The notes: a model not told the origin generated them from the letters alone. Positions 1-6,374 are shown, numbered from the stretch's first letter. The stretch is 7,396 nt of DNA from Xanthobacteraceae bacterium (GCA_030040825.1 JASHSY010000289.1:1-7396), one strand, 5' to 3'. Made by a program: numbers and translations.

Positions 1-97
1 ATGTCTTGCCAGCAGTAGGCGCCAAAATCCGCGATCGACCAAAACGCCATGCGCTTTGGCATGACTGGTCCGTGTTGCGCACGTTCATGGCCCGTTT

Positions 98-111
98 TTG
101 ATCTAAGTCAA
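98..111 (+). promoter_or_regulatory. FixK/FNR-type operator box
   Basis: The 14 bases TTGATCTAAGTCAA fit the FixK form TTGA-N6-TCAA exactly, and differ by one base from the FNR consensus TTGAT-N4-ATCAA. The box is centred near 104.5. A CRP/FNR class II site centred at -41.5 would place transcription start near 146, with a poor -10 (GATCCT, 133-138) in the expected place. That gives a leader of about 36 nt before the ATG at 182. The site is seen directly; the regulator and the low-oxygen response are inferred from the CRP/FNR family. A divergent gene left of the window could also use it. Confidence 0.6.
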
Positions 112-170
112 GGCCCGATCGGTCTGTGGCGCGATCCTGTTCGTGTCGAGAAAAAACAGATTCGCGAAAC

Positions 171-174
171 GGAG
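171..174 (+). promoter_or_regulatory. Ribosome binding site for the small membrane protein
   Basis: GGAG lies 7 nt before the ATG at 182. The in-frame GTG at 143 has no such site and lies at or before the transcription start predicted from the FixK box, so this site decides the start. Confidence 0.6.
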
Positions 175-181
175 ATTCGCC

Positions 182-364
182 ATGCCGCTTGGCAATATTG
201 TGTACCTTGCTTTTGTCCTTGGCTCCTTCGCCCTGTTCATGGGGCTGTTGGGATGGGCGCAGCTTGTCACGAAAGATATCAAACAAGACCGCGCGATCAC
301 TCCCGCGATTAATCCGCAGGCCTGGTCATCCTCCGGATTGCAAACCTATCAAAAGGCGGCCTAG
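182..364 (+). CDS. Small single-span membrane protein, 60 aa, unknown function
   Basis: I do not recognise a named family. The protein begins MPLGNIVYLAF and has one strongly hydrophobic segment at about residues 4-29, followed by a charged stretch (KDIKQDR, 31-37) and a polar tail ending QKAA. This is the layout of a small inner-membrane protein with a short N-terminus. The ATG at 182 is chosen over the upstream GTG at 143, which would add 13 mostly basic residues, because of the GGAG site and the promoter geometry. The FixK/FNR box about 70 bp upstream suggests expression at low oxygen. Small single-span proteins are common accessory parts of terminal oxidases and other respiratory complexes, but nothing in the sequence ties this one to a partner. 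The gene appears to stand alone: the next gene is on the other strand. Confidence 0.65.
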   Translation: MPLGNIVYLAFVLGSFALFMGLLGWAQLVTKDIKQDRAITPAINPQAWSSSGLQTYQKAA

Positions 365-392
365 TCGGCCCGTAGTGGGATTTCGAAGGCCG

Positions 393-418
393 CTACCGTA
401 CTTCACGGTGAACGGTAG
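393..418 (+). terminator. Hairpin downstream of the small membrane protein
   Basis: CTACCGT (393-399) and ACGGTAG (412-418) form a perfect 7-bp inverted repeat about 30 nt after the stop codon. The loop itself contains a smaller TCAC/GTGA repeat. There is no T-tract, so its role as an intrinsic terminator is uncertain. It could instead be a 3'-end stabilising structure. Confidence 0.4.
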
Positions 419-515
419 TCGGAGCCTGCATGCAGTGACGCACCGGTCGCGGTAACGTCCGGTCGTCCGGGCTTCGAAACTCGGATCGTTATTGCTTGAA
501 AGAGTAGATACGCCC

Positions 516-532
516 GGATGCGCTGCGCATCC
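516..532 (-). terminator. Strong palindrome past the YdhR-like gene
   Basis: GGATGCGC-T-GCGCATCC is an 8-bp perfect inverted repeat about one centre base. In RNA it would fold as at least a 7-bp GC-rich stem with a 3-nt loop. It begins about 9 nt beyond the stop of the minus-strand gene at 542, the usual terminator position. No strong U-tract follows on the minus strand. It could act from either side. Confidence 0.45.
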
Positions 533-541
533 AAGAAGCGA

Positions 542-880
542 TCATTCGGCCGCCTCGGTCAGCGCAGTCGGCGGAAATTCGGTCACCGTGCCGGCTTCGT
601 TGTCGACGATCATGGTCAAATCGAAATAGTGGATCGTCGGGATGGCTCCGGTGCGCGCCTTGATGTTGGCGAGCCATTCGGCGTTGTGGCCGCGTTGTGC
701 GGCTTCCTTCGACGGCCAAATGTAAATGCCGCCGCCGTTACCGTTTTCGTCGGCAATATAGTGTTTGCGGATCAGTTCCTTGTTGCCCTGCCAGCGCGGC
801 ACGCTGGTGCGGGCGTCGGCGACGATCTGCTCGCGGGTCCAGCCCGGCGGATATTTGAACGAGACATATTCGACGATCAT
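542..880 (-). CDS. YdhR-like putative monooxygenase / dimeric alpha-beta barrel protein
   Basis: This 112-residue protein begins MIVEYVSFKYPPGW. Length, the alternation of short strands and helices, and the GGGIYIWPSKEAAQ block at about 49-62 resemble the YdhR-type putative monooxygenases of the ferredoxin-like dimeric alpha-beta barrel group, which typically show a GGIYLF-type strand followed by a helix. Next come an amphipathic helix (NAEWLANIKAR) and a strand (IHYFDLTMIVDN, 83-94). There is no signal peptide or membrane segment, so it is probably cytosolic. Members of this fold oxidise aromatics or simply bind small molecules, and no substrate can be read here. GGGAG 8 nt before the ATG supports the start. 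The gene stands alone, divergent from leuA and convergent with the small membrane protein. Confidence 0.65.
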   Translation of the reverse strand: MIVEYVSFKYPPGWTREQIVADARTSVPRWQGNKELIRKHYIADENGNGGGIYIWPSKEAAQRGHNAEWLANIKARTGAIPTIHYFDLTMIVDNEAGTVTEFPPTALTEAAE

Positions 881-1044
881 AGGTCAGGCTCCCTGTCGCT
901 TTCATTCTAGCGCGGCGGCCATTATCTGTATCTGTGCAGGTAAGGCCTTGCGTTGCAGGCAACCTATCCGTTAAAACGGCCGCGGTCTTGAGGTTTAAGG
1001 CGGCTTTTACCCTTCTCCGCGACCTTGGGCCGATGAGGATGCGC

Positions 1045-1167
1045 ATGTCGATTCGCAGCGATTTTCGCGCGACAAAGACGAACCGGACGGCCGGTAAGGC
1101 CGCCGCCGGCGCGACCCTCATTGTCGTCCGGAATCTTGGCGGGCTCCTGCTGCTTATTGCCCCCTGA
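1045..1167 (+). CDS. leuA leader peptide, 40 aa, with a run of four Leu codons
   Basis: The short ORF ends NLGGLLLLIAP-stop, with the Leu codons CTC CTG CTG CTT at 1144-1155 and another Leu at 1135-1137. It finishes 119 nt before the leuA ATG. The start at 1045 is preferred because GAGG (1035-1038) lies 6 nt before it; in-frame ATGs at 1033 and 1039 would add a few residues. The N-terminal half is basic and rich in Ser, Thr and Arg and resembles no enzyme. In known leader peptides, scarcity of charged tRNA-Leu stalls the ribosome at the Leu codons and changes folding of the downstream RNA. Here the stop codon lies inside the first arm of the 1161-1203 hairpin, so ribosome position would directly affect that helix. 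The attenuation role is inferred from composition and placement. Confidence 0.6.
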   Translation: MSIRSDFRATKTNRTAGKAAAGATLIVVRNLGGLLLLIAP

Positions 1168-1203
1168 GGGCCGGCTGGGCATTTGCGCCTGGGCACTCAG
1201 GGG
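1161..1203 (+). terminator. Leader hairpin overlapping the leader peptide stop codon
   Basis: An 8-bp perfect stem (CCCCTGAG with CTCAGGGG) encloses a 27-nt loop that can fold further. The TGA of the leader peptide (1165-1167) is in the left arm. The right arm shares bases 1200-1203 with an alternative hairpin to 1222-1225, so the two cannot coexist. There is no T-tract, so it is called an attenuator helix rather than a simple intrinsic terminator. Confidence 0.45.
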
Positions 1204-1270
1204 ACGGCTTAAGCCAGCAAACCCCACCAGAGCCCGCAAGCCCGAAATGACGGCGGATGGGCGATAGACC

Positions 1271-1278
1271 GGAAGGAT
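1271..1278 (+). promoter_or_regulatory. Ribosome binding site deciding the leuA start
   Basis: GGAAGGAT lies 8 nt before the ATG at 1287 and is a near-ideal Shine-Dalgarno sequence. The in-frame ATG at 1257 has no comparable site and would add ten residues not expected in LeuA. Confidence 0.75.
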
Positions 1279-1286
1279 CTCACACC

Positions 1287-2879
1287 ATGATCGCTCCAGC
1301 CCAGTCCGAGAAGGACCGCGTCGTTATTTTCGACACCACCTTGCGCGACGGCGAGCAATGTCCCGGCGCAACCATGACGCATGAGGAGAAGCTCGAAGTC
1401 GCCGCGTTGCTCGACGAGATGGGCGTCGACATCATCGAGGCCGGTTTCCCGATCGCCTCGGAAGGCGACTTCGCCGCCGTCAACGAGATCGCCAAGCGCA
1501 CCAAGAATGCCGTTGTCTGCGGGCTCGCGCGCGCCGCGTTCAACGATATCGACCGCTGTGCCGAGGCGATCAAGCCGGCGAAACGCCGGCGCATCCATAC
1601 CTTCCTGTCCACCTCGCCGGTGCACATGAAATACAAGCTGCAGAAGGAGCCGCATCAGGTCTACGAAATGGTGATTGCGCAGGTGACGCGCGCACGCGGC
1701 CATACCGACGACGTCGAGTGGTCGAGCGAGGACGGCACCCGCACCGAGCACGACTTTCTCTGCCGCTGCGTCGAGGCGGCAATCAAGGCTGGCGCTACCA
1801 CGATCAATATTCCCGACACGGTCGGTTATTCGACGCCGGAGGAGTATTTCGGGCTGATCAAGATGGTGCGCGAGCGCGTGCCGAATTCCGACCAAGCGCG
1901 CTTCTCGGTACACTGCCATGACGACCTCGGGATGGCGGTGGCAAATTCGCTTGCCGGCGTGCGCGCCGGCGCGCGGCAGATCGAATGCACCATCAACGGC
2001 ATCGGCGAACGCGCCGGCAACGCCGCGCTCGAGGAAGTGGTGATGGCGATGCGGGTGCGTAACGACGCCATGCCGTACTGGACCGGCATCAATGCCAAGA
2101 TGCTGACGCGCGCTTCCAAGCTCGTCGCTGCGGTCACCTCGTTTCCGGTGCAGTACAACAAGGCGATCGTCGGGCGGAACGCGTTCGCGCATGAGAGCGG
2201 CATCCACCAAGACGGCATGCTCAAGCACACGCAGACTTACGAGATCATGCTGCCGGAGGATGTCGGCGTGAAGCAGACCTCGCTGGTGATGGGCAAGCAT
2301 TCCGGACGGCATGCGTTCGTGCACAAGCTCGAAGAGCTCGGCTATCGCCTCGGCGACAATCAGTTGGAAGAGGCGTTCGTGCGGTTCAAGGCGCTCGCCG
2401 ATCGCAAGAAGCACGTCTACGACGAAGACATCGAGGCGTTGGTCGACGAAGAGATTGCCACCGCGCAAGACCGCATCAAGCTGGTGTCGCTGTCGGTGAT
2501 CGCCGGCACGCGCGGGCCACAGCGTGCGACCATGAAGCTCGACATCGACGGCAAATCGTTGCTCGAAGAATGCGAGGGCAACGGTCCGGTCGATGCCATC
2601 TTCAACTGCATCAAGGCGATGGTGCCGCACGAGGCCGTGCTGGAGCTTTATCAGGTCCACGCCGTCACCGAGGGCACCGACGCGCAGGCGGAAGTGTCGG
2701 TGCGATTATCCGAGCACGGCCGCGCGGTGACCGCCAAAGGCGCCGATCCGGACACGCTGGTTGCGTCGGCGAAGGCCTATATCGCGGCGCTCAACAAGCT
2801 GACGGCGCGACGGTCGCGCGGCGCCTCCGATGCGATCGCGGTCGGCGAGCGCCGCATCCATTCGACCGACGTCGGCTAA
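1287..2879 (+). CDS. leuA: 2-isopropylmalate synthase
   Basis: LeuA condenses acetyl-CoA with 2-oxoisovalerate to give 2-isopropylmalate, the first committed step of leucine synthesis in the cytosol. The 530-residue protein has the usual long-form layout. An N-terminal HMGL-like TIM barrel (about 10-280) carries the signature FDTTLRDGEQCPG (15-27), with catalytic Arg20 and metal ligand Asp21. The HCHDD motif (209-213) supplies metal ligands His209 and His211. The second signature ECTINGIGERAGN (233-245) contains the fourth ligand, Asn245. A linker with AHESGIHQDG (301-310) leads to the C-terminal leucine-binding regulatory domain (about 395-505), marked by GNGPVDAIF (431-439). All expected residues are present, so it should be active and leucine-inhibited. 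A basic tail of about 25 residues follows the last domain. The gene is monocistronic as seen here. Transcript control is probably through the Leu-rich leader just upstream, in addition to feedback inhibition. Confidence 0.97.
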   Translation: MIAPAQSEKDRVVIFDTTLRDGEQCPGATMTHEEKLEVAALLDEMGVDIIEAGFPIASEGDFAAVNEIAKRTKNAVVCGLARAAFNDIDRCAEAIKPAKRRRIHTFLSTSPVHMKYKLQKEPHQVYEMVIAQVTRARGHTDDVEWSSEDGTRTEHDFLCRCVEAAIKAGATTINIPDTVGYSTPEEYFGLIKMVRERVPNSDQARFSVHCHDDLGMAVANSLAGVRAGARQIECTINGIGERAGNAALEEVVMAMRVRNDAMPYWTGINAKMLTRASKLVAAVTSFPVQYNKAIVGRNAFAHESGIHQDGMLKHTQTYEIMLPEDVGVKQTSLVMGKHSGRHAFVHKLEELGYRLGDNQLEEAFVRFKALADRKKHVYDEDIEALVDEEIATAQDRIKLVSLSVIAGTRGPQRATMKLDIDGKSLLEECEGNGPVDAIFNCIKAMVPHEAVLELYQVHAVTEGTDAQAEVSVRLSEHGRAVTAKGADPDTLVASAKAYIAALNKLTARRSRGASDAIAVGERRIHSTDVG

Positions 2880-2911
2880 CCGGGTGGCGGTGGTTCGTTC
2901 GCCGCGATGAG

Positions 2912-2932
2912 TGGCCGGGATTTTTCCGGCCA
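2912..2932 (+). terminator. Hairpin downstream of leuA
   Basis: TGGCCGG (2912-2918) and CCGGCCA (2926-2932) form a perfect 7-bp GC-rich stem with the 7-nt loop GATTTTT, 32 nt after the leuA stop. The T-run is in the loop, not after the stem, so it is not a textbook intrinsic terminator on either strand. Its position still suggests an end-of-transcript structure. Confidence 0.5.
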
Positions 2933-3130
2933 TCTCCGGCGTTGTCGTGGTACGGCGGAGGGGACCCGCCCGCCCATGCGCGGTAAACAATGCCGTTGCG
3001 CATGAAACGCGCGTCCACTACCGTTATCCTTAATGGTGCCTGTCGCGCTGCTGCCGCTCCCAAGCTGTGACCGCTCAGATTTGGCGTCGGCGTTGCACGG
3101 CGAGCAGGCAACCAGAGAAGGTCATCGATT

Positions 3131-3134
3131 GGAG
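3131..3134 (+). promoter_or_regulatory. Ribosome binding site deciding the cupin start
   Basis: GGAG sits 7 nt before the ATG at 3142. It favours this start over an upstream in-frame start at 3067, which would add 25 residues outside the cupin fold. Confidence 0.6.
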
Positions 3135-3141
3135 AATCGTC

Positions 3142-3603
3142 ATGTCGAAGGCATCCGCCGTATTTAATGAGCGTCTTACGGGTCATCTTGAGCCCACAAA
3201 AGGCGGGTCCGTTTATATCAAGCCGCAGGATATGGAGTGGCGTCCGTCACAGTTCGAAGGCGTCGACATAAAAATTCTGTATGAGAACAAAGAAGCGGGC
3301 GAATTGACGTGCTTGCTTCGCTGGCAACCCGGAACGACGCTGCCGTTTCACAAACATCCCGAAGTTGAGCAAAGCTGGGTTCTCGAGGGCTCGTTTTCCG
3401 ACCACGATGGTATTTGCCGCGCCGGCGAGTACGTCTACCGGCACCCGGGTTCGATGCACGAGACCCACAGTGCGGAAGGCTGCACCATCCTTGCGATCTA
3501 TCGTAAGCCGAACGTGTTCCGCAACAGCGCCGGCTATGACGTTAGCAACAAGAAGCAGGTGAAAACCGACCGTAAGCCTTCCACCTTCGCTGTAGCAAAA
3601 TAA
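3142..3603 (+). CDS. Small ChrR-like cupin domain protein
   Basis: This 153-residue single-domain cupin resembles the C-terminal cupin of the anti-sigma factor ChrR and small dioxygenase-type cupins such as acetylacetone dioxygenase. Cupin motif 1 is perfect: G64, then H70-x-H72, E76 and G83 in GTTLPFHKHPEVEQSWVLEG. Motif 2 is present as GEYVYRHPGSMH (95-106) with the fourth ligand His106. The complete 3-His/1-Glu set should bind one metal ion such as iron, zinc or nickel. There is no N-terminal zinc-binding anti-sigma domain and no sigma factor nearby, so it is not a ChrR itself. No signal peptide is seen, so it is probably cytosolic. Whether it is an oxygenase, an isomerase or a sensor cannot be read from sequence. 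It lies 178 bp before a codirectional transporter, but a strong hairpin sits between them. Confidence 0.8.
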   Translation: MSKASAVFNERLTGHLEPTKGGSVYIKPQDMEWRPSQFEGVDIKILYENKEAGELTCLLRWQPGTTLPFHKHPEVEQSWVLEGSFSDHDGICRAGEYVYRHPGSMHETHSAEGCTILAIYRKPNVFRNSAGYDVSNKKQVKTDRKPSTFAVAK

Positions 3604-3612
3604 ATAGCGCGA

Positions 3613-3644
3613 TCCGGGTTCGGCAGTCCGTAGCCGAGCCCGGA
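3613..3644 (+). terminator. Strong hairpin between the cupin and transporter genes
   Basis: TCCGGGTTCGGC (3613-3624) pairs with GCCGAGCCCGGA (3633-3644), giving a 12-bp stem with one G-U wobble and an 8-nt loop. It begins 10 nt after the cupin stop codon. It is the most stable end-of-gene hairpin in the window. No T-tract follows, so it may end transcription weakly or protect the cupin mRNA 3' end. Confidence 0.55.
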
Positions 3645-3781
3645 GCAGGCGCCTTGCGCGAAAATGCCGCGCGGGGTCGTTGCACGATGCCGGCTTGAGT
3701 GGCGCTCAGGATTCTGGTTCGCTGGGCGGTCGGTGTGTACCGCGTGATTCATCCGCCCTTTCCCAGATAGGCCCAGACGAA

Positions 3782-5092
3782 ATGAGTTCGTATCCCGCCG
3801 TGCCGGCTGACAAAAAAGCCACGTCCATGCGCATGGTGGTGGCAGCAAGCGCCATCGGCACAACCATCGAGTGGTACGACTTCCTCATTTACGGTACCGC
3901 CGCGTCGCTTGTCCTCAATAAACTCTATTTCCCGACGCACGATCCGCTGGTTGGCAAGCTGTTGGCGATCGGTACGATCGGCGTCGGTTTCTTCGCGCGG
4001 CCGATCGGGGCCATCATCTTGAGTCACTTCGGCGACCGGCTCGGCCGTAAATCGATGCTGATCCTGACCCTCGTGAGCATGGGCATTGCCACCACGGTGA
4101 TCGGTCTGCTTCCCACCTACGCCAGCATCGGCGTGGCGGCACCGATCCTGTTGGTGGCGTGCCGATTGGTGCAGGGCATCGCGGTCGGCGGCGAATGGGG
4201 CGGCGCCGTCTTGATGACGACCGAGCACTCACCTCCATACATGCGCGGTTTCTATGGCAGCATGGTGCAGGTCGGTTTTCCGCTTGGGCTGGCGCTCGGC
4301 ACGGCATCGTTTTTCGCGCTGGGAAATCTCACCGACGCGCAATTTGTAGCCTGGGGCTGGAGAATTCCGTTCATCGCCAGCGCGGCCCTGGTCATCGTTG
4401 GCATCTTCATTAGGCTGCGGATCGAAGAAACTCCGGATTTCCAGCGGGTGGTGGCGGAAAACAAGGTTTCGCGTTTCCCGGTGCTGGACACAATACGGCA
4501 GCATCCGAAGGATCTGCTGATCGGGCTCGGCGCGCGGATCACCGAGATATCGTGGATCTACGTGATAACGATCTTCGGCCTGAGCTACGCCGTGACCAAT
4601 CTCGGACTTTCGCGCAACCTGGTGCTGGGCGCAATCGCTCTCGGCGCGTTTGGCGAACTGATCACCATACCGCTGTTCGGTCATCTTTCCGATCGGATGG
4701 GCCGGCGGACCATCTATCTGCTCGGCTGTGTTGCCGCGATCTGCCTGGCGTTTCCGATCTTTTGGGCGATCGGGACGAAAGACCCGAAGATCGTGGTCCT
4801 GGCTTTCGTGGTCGGAATGTCGGTTGGCCACGGCATCATGTATGGAGTCCAGGCGAGCTTCCTCAGCGAAATGTTTCCATCCAATTTGCGCTACAGCGGC
4901 GCATCGCTCGGCTATCAAATCGCCGCGCCGATCGGCGGCGGGCTCGTTCCGCTCGCCGCCGCCGCCATGGTGGGAACGAGCCACGGCACGACCTGGCCGG
5001 TTTCGATCCTGATGATCGCGATCGCAGCGATTACATTCCTTGCGGTTTTAGCCGCGCAGGAGACGGCGCCACTGGCGATCAAGGACCGTTGA
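3782..5092 (+). CDS. MHS-family MFS transporter (metabolite:H+ symporter)
   Basis: This is a 436-residue inner-membrane protein with about twelve hydrophobic segments, the usual size for the metabolite:H+ symporter branch of the major facilitators (ProP, ShiA, KgtP, CitA). Diagnostic blocks are GTTIEWYDFLIYG at 26-38 in helix 1, FARPIGAIILSHFGDRLGRK at 71-90 (the loop 2-3 motif with D85, R86 and R89) and RLVQGIAVGGEWGGA at 128-142 in helix 4. A second-half repeat, GHLSDRMGRR (300-309), follows. Such proteins import organic acids, osmolytes or aromatic acids with protons; the substrate cannot be told from sequence. Start 3782 is chosen because the extension to 3680 has no hydrophobic or conserved character. 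The ribosome site (AGG, 3769-3771) is weak. The gene ends 16 bp from the convergent DJ-1/PfpI gene, with no terminator seen between them. Confidence 0.9.
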   Translation: MSSYPAVPADKKATSMRMVVAASAIGTTIEWYDFLIYGTAASLVLNKLYFPTHDPLVGKLLAIGTIGVGFFARPIGAIILSHFGDRLGRKSMLILTLVSMGIATTVIGLLPTYASIGVAAPILLVACRLVQGIAVGGEWGGAVLMTTEHSPPYMRGFYGSMVQVGFPLGLALGTASFFALGNLTDAQFVAWGWRIPFIASAALVIVGIFIRLRIEETPDFQRVVAENKVSRFPVLDTIRQHPKDLLIGLGARITEISWIYVITIFGLSYAVTNLGLSRNLVLGAIALGAFGELITIPLFGHLSDRMGRRTIYLLGCVAAICLAFPIFWAIGTKDPKIVVLAFVVGMSVGHGIMYGVQASFLSEMFPSNLRYSGASLGYQIAAPIGGGLVPLAAAAMVGTSHGTTWPVSILMIAIAAITFLAVLAAQETAPLAIKDR

Positions 5093-5108
5093 TGCCCAGG
5101 TCGGCCTG

Positions 5109-5735
5109 CTACGCATCGCTGACGATCGACGGAAACTCCCGGCGGTTGGCTTCCCAGGCGCGGGAATACTCGATAATCCGTGCGGTTTCTCGGGCAACGC
5201 GGGCTCCGAGTTCGCGCTCGATCAGATGCAGCGTGGTATCGATGCAAAGGCTTACCCCGCCACCCGTCGTCACGCCATCGCATTCCACCAGACTGGCCGC
5301 ACCCGTCTCGATTTGCGGATAACGCTGTCGCATGACCTCGAGCGGCGATTGCTCAGGCGCCACGACTTCGCGTTTGGTGGTGGCTTTCTTGCCGTCCAGC
5401 GCGCCGCTCGCAGCCAGAATCATCGCGCCGGTGCAGACCGAGGCGAGCCGGGTATCCGCCGGTCTCGACCGGATGAATTCGAGCGTTTCGCTGTTATTGG
5501 CCTGCGCCTCCCAGCCCGGTCCTCCGCACACAATCAGGACGGCGCAATCGGGTGCATCCCGGATGCCGTGATCGGCGACGACTTTTAGCCCATTCGATAA
5601 TGTGACCACACCGGCTGTCGGCGCGATCGTACATATCGAAATTGCAGGCTCGACGCGCCGCGCCATCGACAGGACGCCGTAGGTCGCCAGATCGATCGGC
5701 TCGACACCGTCATAGATAAAGACACCAAATCTCAC
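5109..5735 (-). CDS. DJ-1/PfpI family protein (isonitrile hydratase / GlxA N-domain type)
   Basis: This 208-residue stand-alone class I glutamine-amidotransferase-like domain begins MRFGVFIYDGVEPIDLATYG with the usual acidic residues (E12, D15). The nucleophile elbow is ASVCTGAMILAASGALDGKK (98-117), with Cys101 and Thr102 as in isonitrile hydratases. The late TTGGGVSLCIDTTLHLIERELG region (156-177) is also typical. There is no C-terminal AraC-type helix-turn-helix, so it is not a full GlxA-like regulator. The family block ATTHW reads ATTKR here (118-122), so its histidine is missing. Activity could be hydratase, glyoxalase-like or none. Translation starts at a GTG with GGAG 8 nt before it. 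It lies 96 nt downstream of the DUF3859-like gene on the same strand and could share its transcript. No signal peptide is present. Confidence 0.85.
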   Translation of the reverse strand: MRFGVFIYDGVEPIDLATYGVLSMARRVEPAISICTIAPTAGVVTLSNGLKVVADHGIRDAPDCAVLIVCGGPGWEAQANNSETLEFIRSRPADTRLASVCTGAMILAASGALDGKKATTKREVVAPEQSPLEVMRQRYPQIETGAASLVECDGVTTGGGVSLCIDTTLHLIERELGARVARETARIIEYSRAWEANRREFPSIVSDA

Positions 5736-5831
5736 CGCCGTTGCTCCGTTGCAGGCGATCCAGTCTGTAGCGGACTTCGGGCAGAATGTGGAGACGGCGC
5801 GCGGGCACGCCGGGACCGAAGTATCTCCGGT

Positions 5832-6374
5832 TTATTCAGGCTTGCTGACGGTGAAGGTTCGCTCGGCCAGCGTATGATCGTGATACATGATCTGCATCTT
5901 CCACTCGCCCGGCACGATTTCCCACGCATTGCCGAAACCGTAACCGACCAGGCAGAGCGCGCCGATCTTCATGTTCGGAAAGGCGATCGTCGCGCTGTGC
6001 ATCCGCTCGCCGGTATTCGGGTTGCGGATTCCGTCCGGCGGGAACGTGAGCGCCAGATGCACCGTCACGGCGGCATCGGCCGGTGTTCCGTCGATGCGGA
6101 ATTCGATACCGAACTGCGTCCCGGTCTTGCCGTCGACCTCGGTCGAATCCGACACGAAGTGCCAATCGGTCACGGTGCCGACCGTGCGCGTCGGCGATTG
6201 CTGGCCGGCCTCGGCAGGCTTGCTGGTCGATTGTCCGGTAAAGCTTCCGGCGTGGGTCACGGTGACCCCGGTTACGTCTGCACTTGGTTCGATAACGGTG
6301 GGCGTTGGCGTCTGCGCGAGGGCGCCGGTCATTGCGGCGGTTAGCGCAAAAAGGGCGATGAAGTGGACGCGCAT
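5832..6374 (-). CDS. Exported DUF3859-like protein
   Basis: This 180-residue protein has a clear Sec signal peptide: MRVHF, a hydrophobic core at about 5-19, and a probable ALA|Q cleavage after residue 20. It should be periplasmic. A Thr/Ser-rich linker (21-65) leads to a beta-rich domain. This includes FGIEFRIDGTPADAAVTVHL (88-107), TFPPDGIRNPNTGERM (110-125) and the C-terminal VGYGFGNAWEIVPGEWKMQI (143-162), followed by YHDHTLAERTFTV. That series of strands and the late W-E-x-V-P-G-x-W block match my memory of DUF3859, an immunoglobulin-like domain of unknown function. The name is moderately sure and no function is known. The start at 6374 is chosen over 6524 because it begins the signal peptide and has GGGA (6386-6383) 8 nt upstream. 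Only one Cys (141) is present, so no disulphide forms within one chain. Confidence 0.75.
   Translation of the reverse strand: MRVHFIALFALTAAMTGALAQTPTPTVIEPSADVTGVTVTHAGSFTGQSTSKPAEAGQQSPTRTVGTVTDWHFVSDSTEVDGKTGTQFGIEFRIDGTPADAAVTVHLALTFPPDGIRNPNTGERMHSATIAFPNMKIGALCLVGYGFGNAWEIVPGEWKMQIMYHDHTLAERTFTVSKPE

Larger units (their letters stand above)
1033..1242 (+). promoter_or_regulatory. Candidate leucine attenuator / leader RNA of leuA
   Basis: The stretch between the divergent gene and leuA holds a Leu-rich leader ORF and several overlapping inverted repeats. CCCCTGAG (1161-1168) pairs perfectly with CTCAGGGG (1196-1203). GGGG (1200-1203) can pair instead with CCCC (1222-1225) around the palindrome GGCTTAAGCC (1206-1215). 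GCGGGCTC (1139-1146, at the Leu codons) is complementary to GAGCCCGC (1230-1237). CCGGACG (1083-1089) pairs with CGTCCGG (1125-1131) inside the leader ORF. Mutually exclusive helices next to a run of control codons are the hallmark of ribosome-mediated attenuation. No run of T follows any stem, so the output may be Rho-dependent or translational. The bases 881-1032 before it show no gene and no convincing promoter. Confidence 0.6.

Noticed and set aside
904..909. TAGAAT (minus strand) as a -10 for the YdhR-like gene
   Set aside because: The hexamer is good, but the -35 at proper spacing (GATACA) matches poorly and the leader would be only about 17 nt.
738..1196. 152-codon minus-strand frame across the leuA leader and the YdhR-like gene
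   Set aside because: It overlaps the YdhR-like gene in another frame and has arginine-rich, low-conservation composition typical of chance frames.
1247..1267. Six-codon ORF just before leuA
   Set aside because: It has no ribosome site and no control codons. Chance is the simplest explanation.
1209..2660. 483-codon open frame on the minus strand opposite leuA
   Set aside because: It mirrors the codon structure of leuA, whose motifs are all intact. Long antisense frames are expected in GC-rich genes, and the translation is rich in His, Arg and Leu with no recognisable domain.
4229..4984. 251-codon minus-strand frame opposite the MFS transporter
   Set aside because: It is a shadow of the transporter frame, rich in His, Arg and Asp, with no fold or motif.
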